A DNA stretch of 39,726 nucleotides from JAGTVG01 sp964389805. Its GTDB lineage: Bacteria; Bacteroidota; Bacteroidia; Cytophagales; Cyclobacteriaceae. Of this stretch, positions 16,266-24,966 are shown piece after piece. Numbering within the stretch: the stretch's first letter is position 1; every line of letters begins with the position of its first letter. The translations under genes were made by a program, and so were the position numbers. The stretch spans positions 1-39,726 of the forward strand of contig CAYMFU010000192.1 in assembly GCA_964389805.1 (NCBI GenBank), written 5' to 3'. The notes beneath the pieces were generated by a model. The model was not told the DNA's origin, ran no database searches, and saw only the letters and a program-made list of their open reading frames with translations.

Positions 16266-18593
16266 ATGCGTTTCAGCCTTAGAATATTAAATAAACACAG
16301 ACTCTTTACATGGATCAGCCTTATTGGGTTGGGAGTAGGCATCTCTTCATTCTGGTTTATAACCGATTTTATTGCAAGCACTCATCAATATGATGCCTTT
16401 CACAAAAACCATGATAGAATTTACAGATTATCAATGGAAGTAACAGCCGGGGGCAATACAGATCATTATGCAACAACCGGTCTGCCTCCCGGGCAATACT
16501 TATATGAGAATCTCTCCGGGATTAGCGCCTATGCCAATCTTAAATTTCATAATTCAGTTGTTCATGTTAACAAGGAAGTTTACAAGGAGCAAAATTTCTA
16601 TAGTGCAAATCCAGAGGCACTGGATGTTTTTTCTTTTGAATTATTGGAGGGGGATAGAAATACATGTTTTTCAAATCCAAACTCAATTTTGCTATCCAGA
16701 ACTCTGGCCGAAAAATACTTTAAAAATACTGAAATAATAGGCAAACAAATTACAGTGGGCGAAGATCAATACTTTATTACCGGGATTTTTGAAAATTGGC
16801 CAAAAAATTCCCATTTAAATGTACATGCTTTATTACTTTCTGATGTGTCTGAGAGCACAGAGGTGCAGGATTGGTTTAATCTTGAACATTATAATTATGT
16901 GCTATTGGATAAGGGTGTCCCTCGGGATGAGTTAAATGATAAACTTAAGCAGCTTTCTACAGATCATCTGGCACCAATGATTGAGGGTTCGGGAATTGAT
17001 ATTCAATTCCGGGCTGAACCGCTTAGAAAAATCTATTTTTCACAAAGCCTGATTGATGATGTTCCAAAAGGAAGTTTGGTATATGTTAATGGCTTAATGT
17101 TTGCCGGGATACTGGTTTTATTGATTGCCGGACTTAATTATATTAACCTCACAGTTACGAGATCATCTTATCGAATCAAAGAAATCCTGATGAAAAGGCT
17201 ATTTGGTATTTCGCGATTTGGGCTTTTCTGTCAAAGTGCGAAGGAATCAGGTATAATGACCATAATGGTTCTTATTATATCCTGCATTCTTATTTACATT
17301 TTTGATGATTTCTATTGCGGATTTTCTGGCTATAAGGCCTTCAGTATTACTGGCCTGTGGCCTACGTTTTTTGTGATCTTTATAATCACATTTTTACTGG
17401 GTCTTATTGGGAGCGGATATCCAGGGATTCAAATCACCTTTTCCAGCCTGATGATCATACAAAGGGGGAAAGCTTTTAACAGGTTTCATAAAATATTGCT
17501 CGGTTTACAGTTTGCAATTGCATCAGTTATTTTAATAGTAAACATGGTTGTATACAAACAAATTGATTTTATAAAGAAAAAAGAACTGGGATTTTCAAAA
17601 GACGAGATAATGATCGTTGGTCTTCCGGACAATGAAGAATTAAAGGATAATTGTGATGAATTCAGGGATAAGATAAAACAATATGCCGCGGTTACAAATG
17701 CTACGCTCATCGGAGGTGGCGCATTACCTGGAGAAGATAATGGAAAAGACATATTTCAAATCACCCTGGATGGAGAGAAAATTGAAAAGGTGTACAACCT
17801 CTACAGAATAGATGAGAATTACTTTGATTTGCTGGATATCCATTTTGAAACAGGAAGAAATTTTCAGGAGGATGGTCTGAGTGATCTGAACAATTCGGTT
17901 ATTATAAATGAATCGTTGGCTAAATCATTAAATTGGTCAAATCCATTGGGCAAGATCATAGGCTATGGTAACAATCAAAGAGAAGTAATTGGGGTAGTGA
18001 AGAATTTTCATAATAAATCACTGCATAACATTATTGAACCAATTGTTTTCGTATACGATAGAAATTACGCAACAAACCTTCTGGTTAAATCAAATCCGGA
18101 AAATTCCAAAATCATCCGATCTACATGGACTGATTTTTTCCCTGATGAACCACTTACTATAGGATATTTTGATCAGTTTATAGAATCTATGTATGCAAAA
18201 GAAGACCGGCTAGCTCAATTGTTGTCCTTATTCACTGGCATCTCCCTGATATTATCCTGTATGGGGCTATTTGCGATCTTCTCCTTGCAGGTAATCCATA
18301 AAACGAAAGAAATGAGTGTGAGGAAAGTCTTGGGGGCAAATTCTCTCAATTTACTAAGCGTAATAACCAGCAATTATCTGAAAGTTGCGTTTATATCTGT
18401 TCTGATCTCGATCCCTGTTGCATTAATATTTACTCAAAAATGGCTGCAGGAATTCAGTTATCGGATTCAAATTGATCCGTTCATTTTCATCCTCTCAGCC
18501 GGACTGATTTTTTTTACAGGATTTATTGCCATCATATATCACCTTCTTAAAATATTAGCTGTAAATCCTGTTGACGCCCTGAAATATGAGTAA
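16266..18593 (+). CDS. FtsX/MacB-type ABC transporter permease
   Basis: A large permease with two FtsX units in one 775-residue chain. First unit: a span at about 14-36, a periplasmic MacB-PCD-like domain to about 275, and spans near 277-297, 325-346 and 365-385. Second unit: a span near 405-425, a second periplasmic domain to about 655, and three terminal spans, with the conserved cytoplasmic loop KEMSVRKVLGANSLNLL (about 680-696) and the end motif NPVDALKYE. A TAA codon touches the ATG in frame, so the start is fixed; the N-terminal tail is slightly shorter than the usual KNYFKIAWRNL form. Such pumps need a separate LolD-like ATPase, which is absent here; Bacteroidota carry many orphan permeases of this kind. 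Cargo unknown. Confidence 0.9.
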   Translation: MRFSLRILNKHRLFTWISLIGLGVGISSFWFITDFIASTHQYDAFHKNHDRIYRLSMEVTAGGNTDHYATTGLPPGQYLYENLSGISAYANLKFHNSVVHVNKEVYKEQNFYSANPEALDVFSFELLEGDRNTCFSNPNSILLSRTLAEKYFKNTEIIGKQITVGEDQYFITGIFENWPKNSHLNVHALLLSDVSESTEVQDWFNLEHYNYVLLDKGVPRDELNDKLKQLSTDHLAPMIEGSGIDIQFRAEPLRKIYFSQSLIDDVPKGSLVYVNGLMFAGILVLLIAGLNYINLTVTRSSYRIKEILMKRLFGISRFGLFCQSAKESGIMTIMVLIISCILIYIFDDFYCGFSGYKAFSITGLWPTFFVIFIITFLLGLIGSGYPGIQITFSSLMIIQRGKAFNRFHKILLGLQFAIASVILIVNMVVYKQIDFIKKKELGFSKDEIMIVGLPDNEELKDNCDEFRDKIKQYAAVTNATLIGGGALPGEDNGKDIFQITLDGEKIEKVYNLYRIDENYFDLLDIHFETGRNFQEDGLSDLNNSVIINESLAKSLNWSNPLGKIIGYGNNQREVIGVVKNFHNKSLHNIIEPIVFVYDRNYATNLLVKSNPENSKIIRSTWTDFFPDEPLTIGYFDQFIESMYAKEDRLAQLLSLFTGISLILSCMGLFAIFSLQVIHKTKEMSVRKVLGANSLNLLSVITSNYLKVAFISVLISIPVALIFTQKWLQEFSYRIQIDPFIFILSAGLIFFTGFIAIIYHLLKILAVNPVDALKYE

Positions 18594-18811
18594 ACTGTAA
18601 TATGAAAGGTTCATATAAACATGAATACCGATATGGTCTTCAGCAGATAAGCCTTCATCCCCTATCTGATTCCTGTCCGAAATAAACAAGCCAGTAAATA
18701 TCAATAATGCAAATTAAGAATAATTTGATAATTGCAATTTTATCTCTTACATTAGAAGATTCAAGCTGATGTAATGGCTTGAAACTCATCAATACCTCTA
18801 CATTCATTAAA

Positions 18812-19225
18812 ATGAATTCAATTATTAGAAATATACTGGCTGTAATTGCAGGCTTAATAGTGGGCAGTGCTGTAAATATGGGAATAATCGCGATAAGCGG
18901 TTCGATCATCCCCCCTCCTGAAGGTGCCGATGTAACCACAATGGATGGCCTCAAAGCATCGATGCATCTTTTTGAACCCCGACATTTTATATTCCCGTTT
19001 TTAGCCCATGCTTTTGGAACGCTTGTAGGAGCAATTATTACCGGGCTTATTGCAGCTACCCATAAAATGAAATTCGCAATGAGTATAGCCCTGTTTTTTT
19101 TGATTGGGGGTATCATTAACGTATTTATGCTTCCTTCTCCCCTATGGTTTACAATTATAGATCTGGCAGGTGCTTATATCCCTATGGGTTGGCTTGGTGG
19201 GAAAATGGCTTCCGGGAAAAAATAA
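18812..19225 (+). CDS. Four-helix small membrane protein, unknown function
   Basis: A 137-residue membrane protein with four likely spans (about 6-28, 62-84, 89-108 and 113-132). Segments SGSIIPPPEGADVTTMDGL and FEPRHFIFPFLAHAFGTLVGAIITG are similar to a widespread hypothetical family in Bacteroidota. I choose ATG 18812 (MNSIIRNILAVIAG); the frame extends 11 codons to a TTG at 18779, which adds nothing hydrophobic or conserved. No function can be assigned. A long antisense open frame over the same bases is judged a shadow. Confidence 0.75.
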   Translation: MNSIIRNILAVIAGLIVGSAVNMGIIAISGSIIPPPEGADVTTMDGLKASMHLFEPRHFIFPFLAHAFGTLVGAIITGLIAATHKMKFAMSIALFFLIGGIINVFMLPSPLWFTIIDLAGAYIPMGWLGGKMASGKK

Positions 19226-19402
19226 GGTCAGATTTAGAATAGTTTCCCAGAATTTCCCCTTGAGATAGATATAAGAACTATCTTATATTTTGGATTGCAC
19301 CCCATCTTCTTCTTCATTATCTTTATGTAGATAAAGATTTTTTTATGTGCAGGGCTCATCAAATATTGGAATGATGCTGGATATGCATCGAAATATTAGA
19401 TT

Positions 19403-20368
19403 ATGAAAGCATTAAGCGTACGCAAATATGGCCCACTTGATGATCTTACCTTAGACGAAGCTGAAAAACCGATCCCTAAAGACAAAGAAGTTCTCATAAA
19501 GGTAAAGGCCACATCCATCAATTACAATAGCTTGATTTTTACAAAAGGAAAGCCATTTGTAGGCCGGTTTTTTACAGGACTTTTCAAACCAGGTCAAAAT
19601 ATACCGGGAAATGATGTAGCAGGTATTATCGAATCGACAGGCAAAGATATTAAGCAATTCAGACCCGGTGACGAAGTATTTGGTGATCTTGCAGAATTTG
19701 GCTTTGGTACATTTGCAGAATATGTTACCGCCCCTGAAAGGGCTTTGATGTTAAAACCGGCCTACATTTCATTCGAAGAAGCCGCCGCTGTTCCTGAAGC
19801 CGGATTGGTTGCCCTGCAAGCATTGAAAGACCATGGTGATATCCAGGCAAATCAGAAGGTTTTGATTAATGGTGCCTCTGGAGGGATTGGCACATTTGCT
19901 GTTCAGATTGCTAAACATTTTGGCGCGGAAGTCACTGCTGTATGCAGCCGCAGAAACTACAGCCTGGTCCAATCCTTAGGCGCTGATCACATCATTGATT
20001 ATACAAAGGAAGATTTTACAGAAAAAAGGCCAGGTTTTGACCTCATTATCGCTACCGTTGGATATCGCCCGATACGGGATTACAAAAAAGTATTGAAACC
20101 AAAGGGTATTTACATTGCAACAGGTGGGACCATGTCTCAGATATTTCAAGCCATGCTGCTTGGCCCCTGGTTATCCAGTCCTGGTGGAAAAAGATTAGGT
20201 AATATGACTCTCAAGCCAAATAAAGATCTAGAATTTTTAACAAGATTATTAGAAAGTGGCGCCGTTAAGCCAGTGATTGATCAAATATTCTCCCTTGAAA
20301 ACTTGGTTAGAGCACTAAAATACTATGACGGAGGACATGCCAGCGGAAAAATAATTGTAAAAACATGA
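19403..20368 (+). CDS. Zinc-free MDR oxidoreductase (quinone reductase-like), copy 1
   Basis: Medium-chain dehydrogenase/reductase of the NADPH:quinone/enoyl reductase branch. The N-terminal GroES-like domain has IPGNDVAGIIESTG (about 67-80) and FRPGDEVFG; the Rossmann domain has NGASGGIGTFAVQIAK (156-171) and SLGADHIIDY. No structural-zinc cysteine cluster and no catalytic-zinc ligands are present. The 321 residues are usual for the branch. Its TGA overlaps the ATG of the PQQ-type propeller gene (ATGA at 20365-20368), an arrangement implying coupled translation. Three related genes lie at 22195, 28885 and 29901. Probable reduction of quinones or alpha,beta-unsaturated carbonyls; natural substrate unknown. 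Confidence 0.9.
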   Translation: MKALSVRKYGPLDDLTLDEAEKPIPKDKEVLIKVKATSINYNSLIFTKGKPFVGRFFTGLFKPGQNIPGNDVAGIIESTGKDIKQFRPGDEVFGDLAEFGFGTFAEYVTAPERALMLKPAYISFEEAAAVPEAGLVALQALKDHGDIQANQKVLINGASGGIGTFAVQIAKHFGAEVTAVCSRRNYSLVQSLGADHIIDYTKEDFTEKRPGFDLIIATVGYRPIRDYKKVLKPKGIYIATGGTMSQIFQAMLLGPWLSSPGGKRLGNMTLKPNKDLEFLTRLLESGAVKPVIDQIFSLENLVRALKYYDGGHASGKIIVKT

Positions 20369-22095
20369 ACTCAAAAAAAAATTCAGCAGAAAAGTCGCAA
20401 TACAAATCTTTAAGGCTCTGGCCAGGTATTACTCTTGCCATAATACTGCTTATACTCAGTTATATAATCCCCATAATTATACCAGGTGCTCTTATAGTGA
20501 GTATTTTTGGTGGATTAATAATAGGATTGGGCATTATTATCTGGTGGTCATTTTTCAGCCGTGCTCCAAGAATAGAACGATGGCTGGCCATTATTCTGAT
20601 TATCGCATCGCTCATCATAACCTCTTTTTTTAATCATGTTTCTATAGCAACAGGGGGACAGGGAACCATGTATTTCATATTTGGAATTCCACTCCTATGC
20701 CTGGTTTTTGTGGCCTGGGCGATTATCACTAAATCCTTTTCCAACAAAGTCAGGAGAATTACAATGATCTTAACAATCATACTAGCAAGCGGATGGTGGA
20801 TCCTTGTAAGAACTGATGGGATCACAGGTGATTTCGTTCCCGATTTAAGATTGCGATGGTCAGAAACTTCTGAAGAACAACTTCTTACCAGTGAAATTGA
20901 CACACTCGTTAACCTTGCCGATATAGAGGTTTCAAGAAAATCAGAAGCAGAATGGCCTGGATTCCGGGGACCTAAAAGGGATGGCATCATAAAAGGTATA
21001 AAAATTAACTCTGATTGGAAATCTAACCCGCCCAAGGAATTATGGCGAAGACCGATTGGCCCAGGATGCTCTTCATTTGCAGTGAATGGGGATTTAATTT
21101 ATACTCAGGAGCAACGCGGAGAGGTAGAATTAGTGGTATGCTACTATCTTAAAACCGGAGAACCTATCTGGAAACATGAGGATAAAGCCCGTTTCTGGGA
21201 TTCACATGCCGGAGCAGGGCCTCGCTCCACTCCTACCTTAAACAAAGGCCGCATTTATACACTGGGTGCAACTGGGATCCTGAATGCGCTGGATGCAAGG
21301 GATGGTACCTTACTGTGGTCCAGAAATGCTGTTTCAGATTCTGATGTCGTACATTCTGGCTGGGGGTATACAAGTTCTCCACTAGTTGTGGACGATATTG
21401 TAATAGTTGCTGCAGTAGGGAAATTGGTAGCATATGACATTGAGACCGGTAAGCTTCGCTGGATGGGACCTGATGGAGGAGACAGTTATAGCTCACCTCA
21501 TCTATTAACGATTGATGGGATTCAGCAAGTAGTGCTTATGAGTGGCAAGGGAGTTACAAGTATCTTACCAAGCGTAGGCGAAGTACTATGGGAATATAAA
21601 TGGCAGATTGGTTCACGAATTGTTCAACCTGCGATGACTTCTGATGGTGAAATACTAATCAGTTATGGAGAAGGAAAAGGATTGCGTCGAATAGTTGTAA
21701 AGCACAATTCCGGGGATTGGTCAATAGAAAACCGATGGACCTCAAATCAGTTGAAGCCAAATTTCAATGATTTTGTTATACATGAAGATCATGCTTATGG
21801 TTTTAACGGACCTATTCTGGCTTGTATTGAAATTAACGAAGGTCAACGAAAGTGGAGAGGCAGGCGCTATGGGGGCCAACTCATCCTGCTTGCAGATCAG
21901 GATCTGATAATAATATTATCCGAACAAGGTGAACTTGCTCTGGTTGAAGCGAATCCGGAAAAGTTCAAGGAACTAGCAAGACTTGAGGCAATTGAGGGAA
22001 AGACCTGGAACCACCCGGTCCTGGTTGGAGGGATATTGCTGGTTCGAAATGGTCAGGAAATGGTAGCCTATCAGGTGTCTTCGATAACCAGTTGA
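20365..22095 (+). CDS. Membrane-anchored PQQ-type beta-propeller protein
   Basis: Residues 15-150 form about five membrane spans; the rest is an eight-bladed PQQ/BamB-like propeller. It starts with EAEWPGFRGPKRDGI (about 192-206), followed by repeats of the A-x-D/Y-x-x-T/D-G-x-x-x-W type: YYLKTGEPIWKHE, NALDARDGTLLWSRN, VAYDIETGKLRWMG, VGEVLWEYKW. The arrangement recalls membrane glucose dehydrogenase, but the N-terminus is not obviously homologous and the PQQ-binding residues cannot be confirmed, so it may be a scaffold (BamB-like) and not a dehydrogenase. Its ATG overlaps the stop of the MDR gene, and another MDR gene follows 99 bp later. Topology would place the propeller in the periplasm. 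Confidence 0.85.
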   Translation: MNSKKNSAEKSQYKSLRLWPGITLAIILLILSYIIPIIIPGALIVSIFGGLIIGLGIIIWWSFFSRAPRIERWLAIILIIASLIITSFFNHVSIATGGQGTMYFIFGIPLLCLVFVAWAIITKSFSNKVRRITMILTIILASGWWILVRTDGITGDFVPDLRLRWSETSEEQLLTSEIDTLVNLADIEVSRKSEAEWPGFRGPKRDGIIKGIKINSDWKSNPPKELWRRPIGPGCSSFAVNGDLIYTQEQRGEVELVVCYYLKTGEPIWKHEDKARFWDSHAGAGPRSTPTLNKGRIYTLGATGILNALDARDGTLLWSRNAVSDSDVVHSGWGYTSSPLVVDDIVIVAAVGKLVAYDIETGKLRWMGPDGGDSYSSPHLLTIDGIQQVVLMSGKGVTSILPSVGEVLWEYKWQIGSRIVQPAMTSDGEILISYGEGKGLRRIVVKHNSGDWSIENRWTSNQLKPNFNDFVIHEDHAYGFNGPILACIEINEGQRKWRGRRYGGQLILLADQDLIIILSEQGELALVEANPEKFKELARLEAIEGKTWNHPVLVGGILLVRNGQEMVAYQVSSITS

Positions 22096-22194
22096 TAAAA
22101 CACCATAGGCCAGGTTTAAAAGCAAAATCCTGGATTAATTGATAATATGCAAATAGCCGTAGAATTGTATTTATGAATCCAATTTTAACTTGAT

Positions 22195-23142
22195 ATGAAA
22201 GCCTTTGTTTTCTCAAAATATGGTCCGCCAGATGTTCTCCGATTAAAGGAAGTAGAAAAACCAATCCCCAAAAAAGATGAAATTCTGATAAAAGTATATG
22301 CGACAACGGTTTCTGCGGGTGACTGGCGCATGAGAAAGGCGGATCCAATATTTGCAAGACTATTTAACGGACTGTTTAGGCCCAGAAGAATAACAATTTT
22401 GGGAATTGAACTCGCAGGGATCGTCGAAGAGATCGGAGAAGAGGTAAATCGATTTCAGAAAGGTGATGAAGTATTTGCCTCATGTGGAATAAAGTTTGGG
22501 GCGTATGCAGAATATAAGTGTCTTCCCACTAAAGTGAATGATGAGAAATCAGGAGTAGTTGCACCGAAACCAGTCAATTTATCATTTGTGGAAGCAGCGG
22601 CTATTCCAGTAGGTGGGCTTACAGCCTTAAATATTTTAAGGAAGGGAGGAATTGAGTCATTTTCTATTAACCAGCAAAATCCTAAAAAGATCTTAATATA
22701 TGGAGCTTCCGGCAGTGTCGGTACGTATGCAGTGCAGATTGCTAAATATTATGGGGCTGAAGTTACAGCCGTTTGCAGCACCTCAAACCTGGACATGGTA
22801 AAATCCATAGGAGCTGATAGAGTTCTGGATTATACTACTGATAACTATATAGGTTCCGGGGAGAAATATGACATCATCTTTGATGCTGTTGGTAAAATGA
22901 TGGCCGGAATTTCAAAATCTGCATTTAAAAAAGCCATTGCCCCAGGCGGAACCATTTTGACGGTGGAAATGGGTCATCAGGACCAGGTTGAAGACCTGAT
23001 TACTCTGAAAGAAATGATTGAATCCGGAAGTATAAAACCAGTCATCGATAGAAAATACTCATTTGAAGAAATACCGGAAGCACACATGTATGTAGAAAAA
23101 AAACACAAAAAAGGAAATGTTGTAATTACAATAACCACGTAA
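22195..23142 (+). CDS. Zinc-free MDR oxidoreductase, copy 2
   Basis: Second member of the zinc-free MDR group here. LGIELAGIVEEIG replaces the usual PGxDxAG by IELAG; FQKGDEVFA; the NADPH loop is YGASGSVGTYAVQIAK (169-184), followed by SIGADRVLDY. Compared with the other copies it carries an insertion of about 12 residues between the two domains (GIESFSINQQNPKK before the first Rossmann strand). 315 residues. It follows the propeller gene by 99 bp and is likely in the same transcription unit; a 179-bp gap separates it from the next sulfatase. Substrate unknown. Confidence 0.9.
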   Translation: MKAFVFSKYGPPDVLRLKEVEKPIPKKDEILIKVYATTVSAGDWRMRKADPIFARLFNGLFRPRRITILGIELAGIVEEIGEEVNRFQKGDEVFASCGIKFGAYAEYKCLPTKVNDEKSGVVAPKPVNLSFVEAAAIPVGGLTALNILRKGGIESFSINQQNPKKILIYGASGSVGTYAVQIAKYYGAEVTAVCSTSNLDMVKSIGADRVLDYTTDNYIGSGEKYDIIFDAVGKMMAGISKSAFKKAIAPGGTILTVEMGHQDQVEDLITLKEMIESGSIKPVIDRKYSFEEIPEAHMYVEKKHKKGNVVITITT

Positions 23143-23321
23143 ATTCCGTATTCTCCTAATTTGAATCCTCCCCCCCATTGTCTATATTTATTCATCAAGT
23201 GATCTATACAATTATTTTCAAGATCCGAAACATAATTTTTTAGCAAACTGAACTTACGGAGACCGAATGTTTTTTTATAGGGTTTAGGTTCATAAATTTT
23301 TAACTATTAAATAACTAACAA

Positions 23322-24770
23322 ATGAAAGGAACGACCATTGTATTTATACTCCTACTATTGATATTCTCATGCAATAGCCGGGATTTATCCCAGGAAAACC
23401 AGCCTAATATTGTAGTAATCCTCTGCGATGATTTGGGATATGGAGACCTCTCCTGTTATGGCCACCCAAATATTAATACACCAAACCTCGATAACATGGC
23501 CGCACAAGGCATTCGTTTTACGGATTTCTATTCCAGCGCCCCGGTATGCTCTCCTTCAAGGGTGGGTTTATTAACAGGCCGAAGCCCTAACCGGGCAGGT
23601 GTATATGATTGGATACCACCTGCCCGAGATCCAAAACCTGATGCCCGCGAACAGGTACATATGCAGCAAAAGGAAACTACAATTCCAATGCTCCTGAAAA
23701 AAGCAGGTTACGCAACCGCCATGGCTGGTAAATGGCATTGTAATTCAATGTTCAATTCTGCAGAACAACCACAACCTGGCGATGCCGGTTTTGACCACTG
23801 GATGGCGACACAGAATAATGCATCCCCTTCACATGAGAATCCTAAAAATTTTGTGAGAAACGGTGATGAACTCGGGGAAATTAAAGGGTATAGTTGCCAG
23901 ATCGTGGCAAATGAAGGCATACAATGGATTGAAAATCACAAGCAACAGAAACCGCAACAACCCTTCTTCATGTATCTGGCTTTTCATGAACCCCATGAAC
24001 CGGTTGCCTCCCCTGAAAATTTAACTGAGGGGTATATGGATGTAGCCAGGAATAAAAAGGAAGCTACATACTTTGCAAATGTACAAAACATTGATCATGC
24101 AGTGGGCAAAATCCTCGAAGCATTGAAGCGTTTAGCACTGGATGAAAATACGCTTGTGGTCTTCACGGCTGATAACGGACCCGAAACGCTCAACCGATAC
24201 CCAAATGCCAGTTATTCTTATGGATCCCCGGACCCATTAAGGGGTATGAAATTGTGGACGACAGACGCAGGCTTCAGGGTAGCTGGCATCATGCGATGGC
24301 CGGGAAATATTAATCCCGGGCAAATTACAAACCAACCGGTCTCCGCCCTGGATTTCTTACCCACATTTTGTGAATTGGCGGGGCAGGAGCTGCCGGTAAA
24401 TGTGGCCTTTGACGGGACAAGTTTTCTGCCGGTTTTAAAGGGGAAAAAGATCAAAAGGGACAAACCACTCATCTGGGCCTATTATAATGCTTTGAATGAG
24501 CACCAGGTTGCTATGCGAGACGGGAATTGGAAAGTATTGGCGAAATTAGATCTTGATGTAAAGTATCAGAACCTAAACAATAAAAATATTATAAAGATCA
24601 GTTCTTCAAAATTTATAGATTTCGAAGTATACAAGATATCGGATGATATCCATGAAGACAGCAATTTGGCGAGTGACAATAGTTCAACAATCAATAAGCT
24701 GAAAAAGAAATTAGAGGAGAGTTATAGAGAACTTCTGGCGGATTCTTTTATATGGACAGTCAAAGAATAA
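23322..24770 (+). CDS. S1-family sulfatase lipoprotein, complete
   Basis: Complete 482-residue arylsulfatase-like enzyme with lipobox I-F-S-C17. Metal ligands D36/D37 (LCDDLGYGD), formylglycine site C76-S-P-S-R80 with GLLTGRSPNR, the active-site G-K137-W-H139, FHEPHEP (about 221-227), and D284-N285-G as the second metal motif, with a lysine expected shortly after in RGMKLWTTDAGFRV. All catalytic residues are present. It looks like the arylsulfatase A/N-acetylgalactosamine-type branch and is clearly a different subfamily from the sulfatase at the start of the window. It begins the second degradation block with Tat TIM-barrel, GH29 and GH97 genes. The substrate is probably a sulfated galactose/fucose-containing glycan, by context only. 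Confidence 0.95.
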   Translation: MKGTTIVFILLLLIFSCNSRDLSQENQPNIVVILCDDLGYGDLSCYGHPNINTPNLDNMAAQGIRFTDFYSSAPVCSPSRVGLLTGRSPNRAGVYDWIPPARDPKPDAREQVHMQQKETTIPMLLKKAGYATAMAGKWHCNSMFNSAEQPQPGDAGFDHWMATQNNASPSHENPKNFVRNGDELGEIKGYSCQIVANEGIQWIENHKQQKPQQPFFMYLAFHEPHEPVASPENLTEGYMDVARNKKEATYFANVQNIDHAVGKILEALKRLALDENTLVVFTADNGPETLNRYPNASYSYGSPDPLRGMKLWTTDAGFRVAGIMRWPGNINPGQITNQPVSALDFLPTFCELAGQELPVNVAFDGTSFLPVLKGKKIKRDKPLIWAYYNALNEHQVAMRDGNWKVLAKLDLDVKYQNLNNKNIIKISSSKFIDFEVYKISDDIHEDSNLASDNSSTINKLKKKLEESYRELLADSFIWTVKE

Positions 24771-24878
24771 AGATCATTGCAAAATCCTTTCAGGTGGCAT
24801 CAAATTAATATCCCCTCCTGCTGGAATCACTATAATGGTTTTTAATAAATGATAAGCAAAATTGATTTAAAGATTGCT

Positions 24879-24886
24879 TAAATTTG
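24879..24886 (+). promoter_or_regulatory. Possible Bacteroidota -7 promoter element
   Basis: TAAATTTG matches the TAnnTTTG -7 consensus of Bacteroidota sigma-A promoters, 80 bp before the ATG of the Tat TIM-barrel gene, in a 196-bp gap. No good TTTG -33 box is seen at the expected distance, so the call is weak. If right, the TIM-barrel, GH29 and GH97 genes form one unit driven from here. Confidence 0.25.
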
Positions 24887-24966
24887 ATATAAATACATCA
24901 TTTTTAGATAGACAAACACAAAATGTAATAGGAATTTTTTAAACCTAATAGATAATTCGATTTCCC

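Noticed and set aside
18655..19116. Antisense open frame of 153 codons over the small membrane protein gene
   Set aside because: It mirrors a membrane protein on the other strand, begins in non-coding DNA and shows no recognisable domain; it is the reverse-strand shadow of hydrophobic codons.
20634..21035. Minus-strand open frame of 133 codons
   Set aside because: It is antisense to the transmembrane/propeller junction of the PQQ-type protein, which has clear blade repeats on the plus strand.
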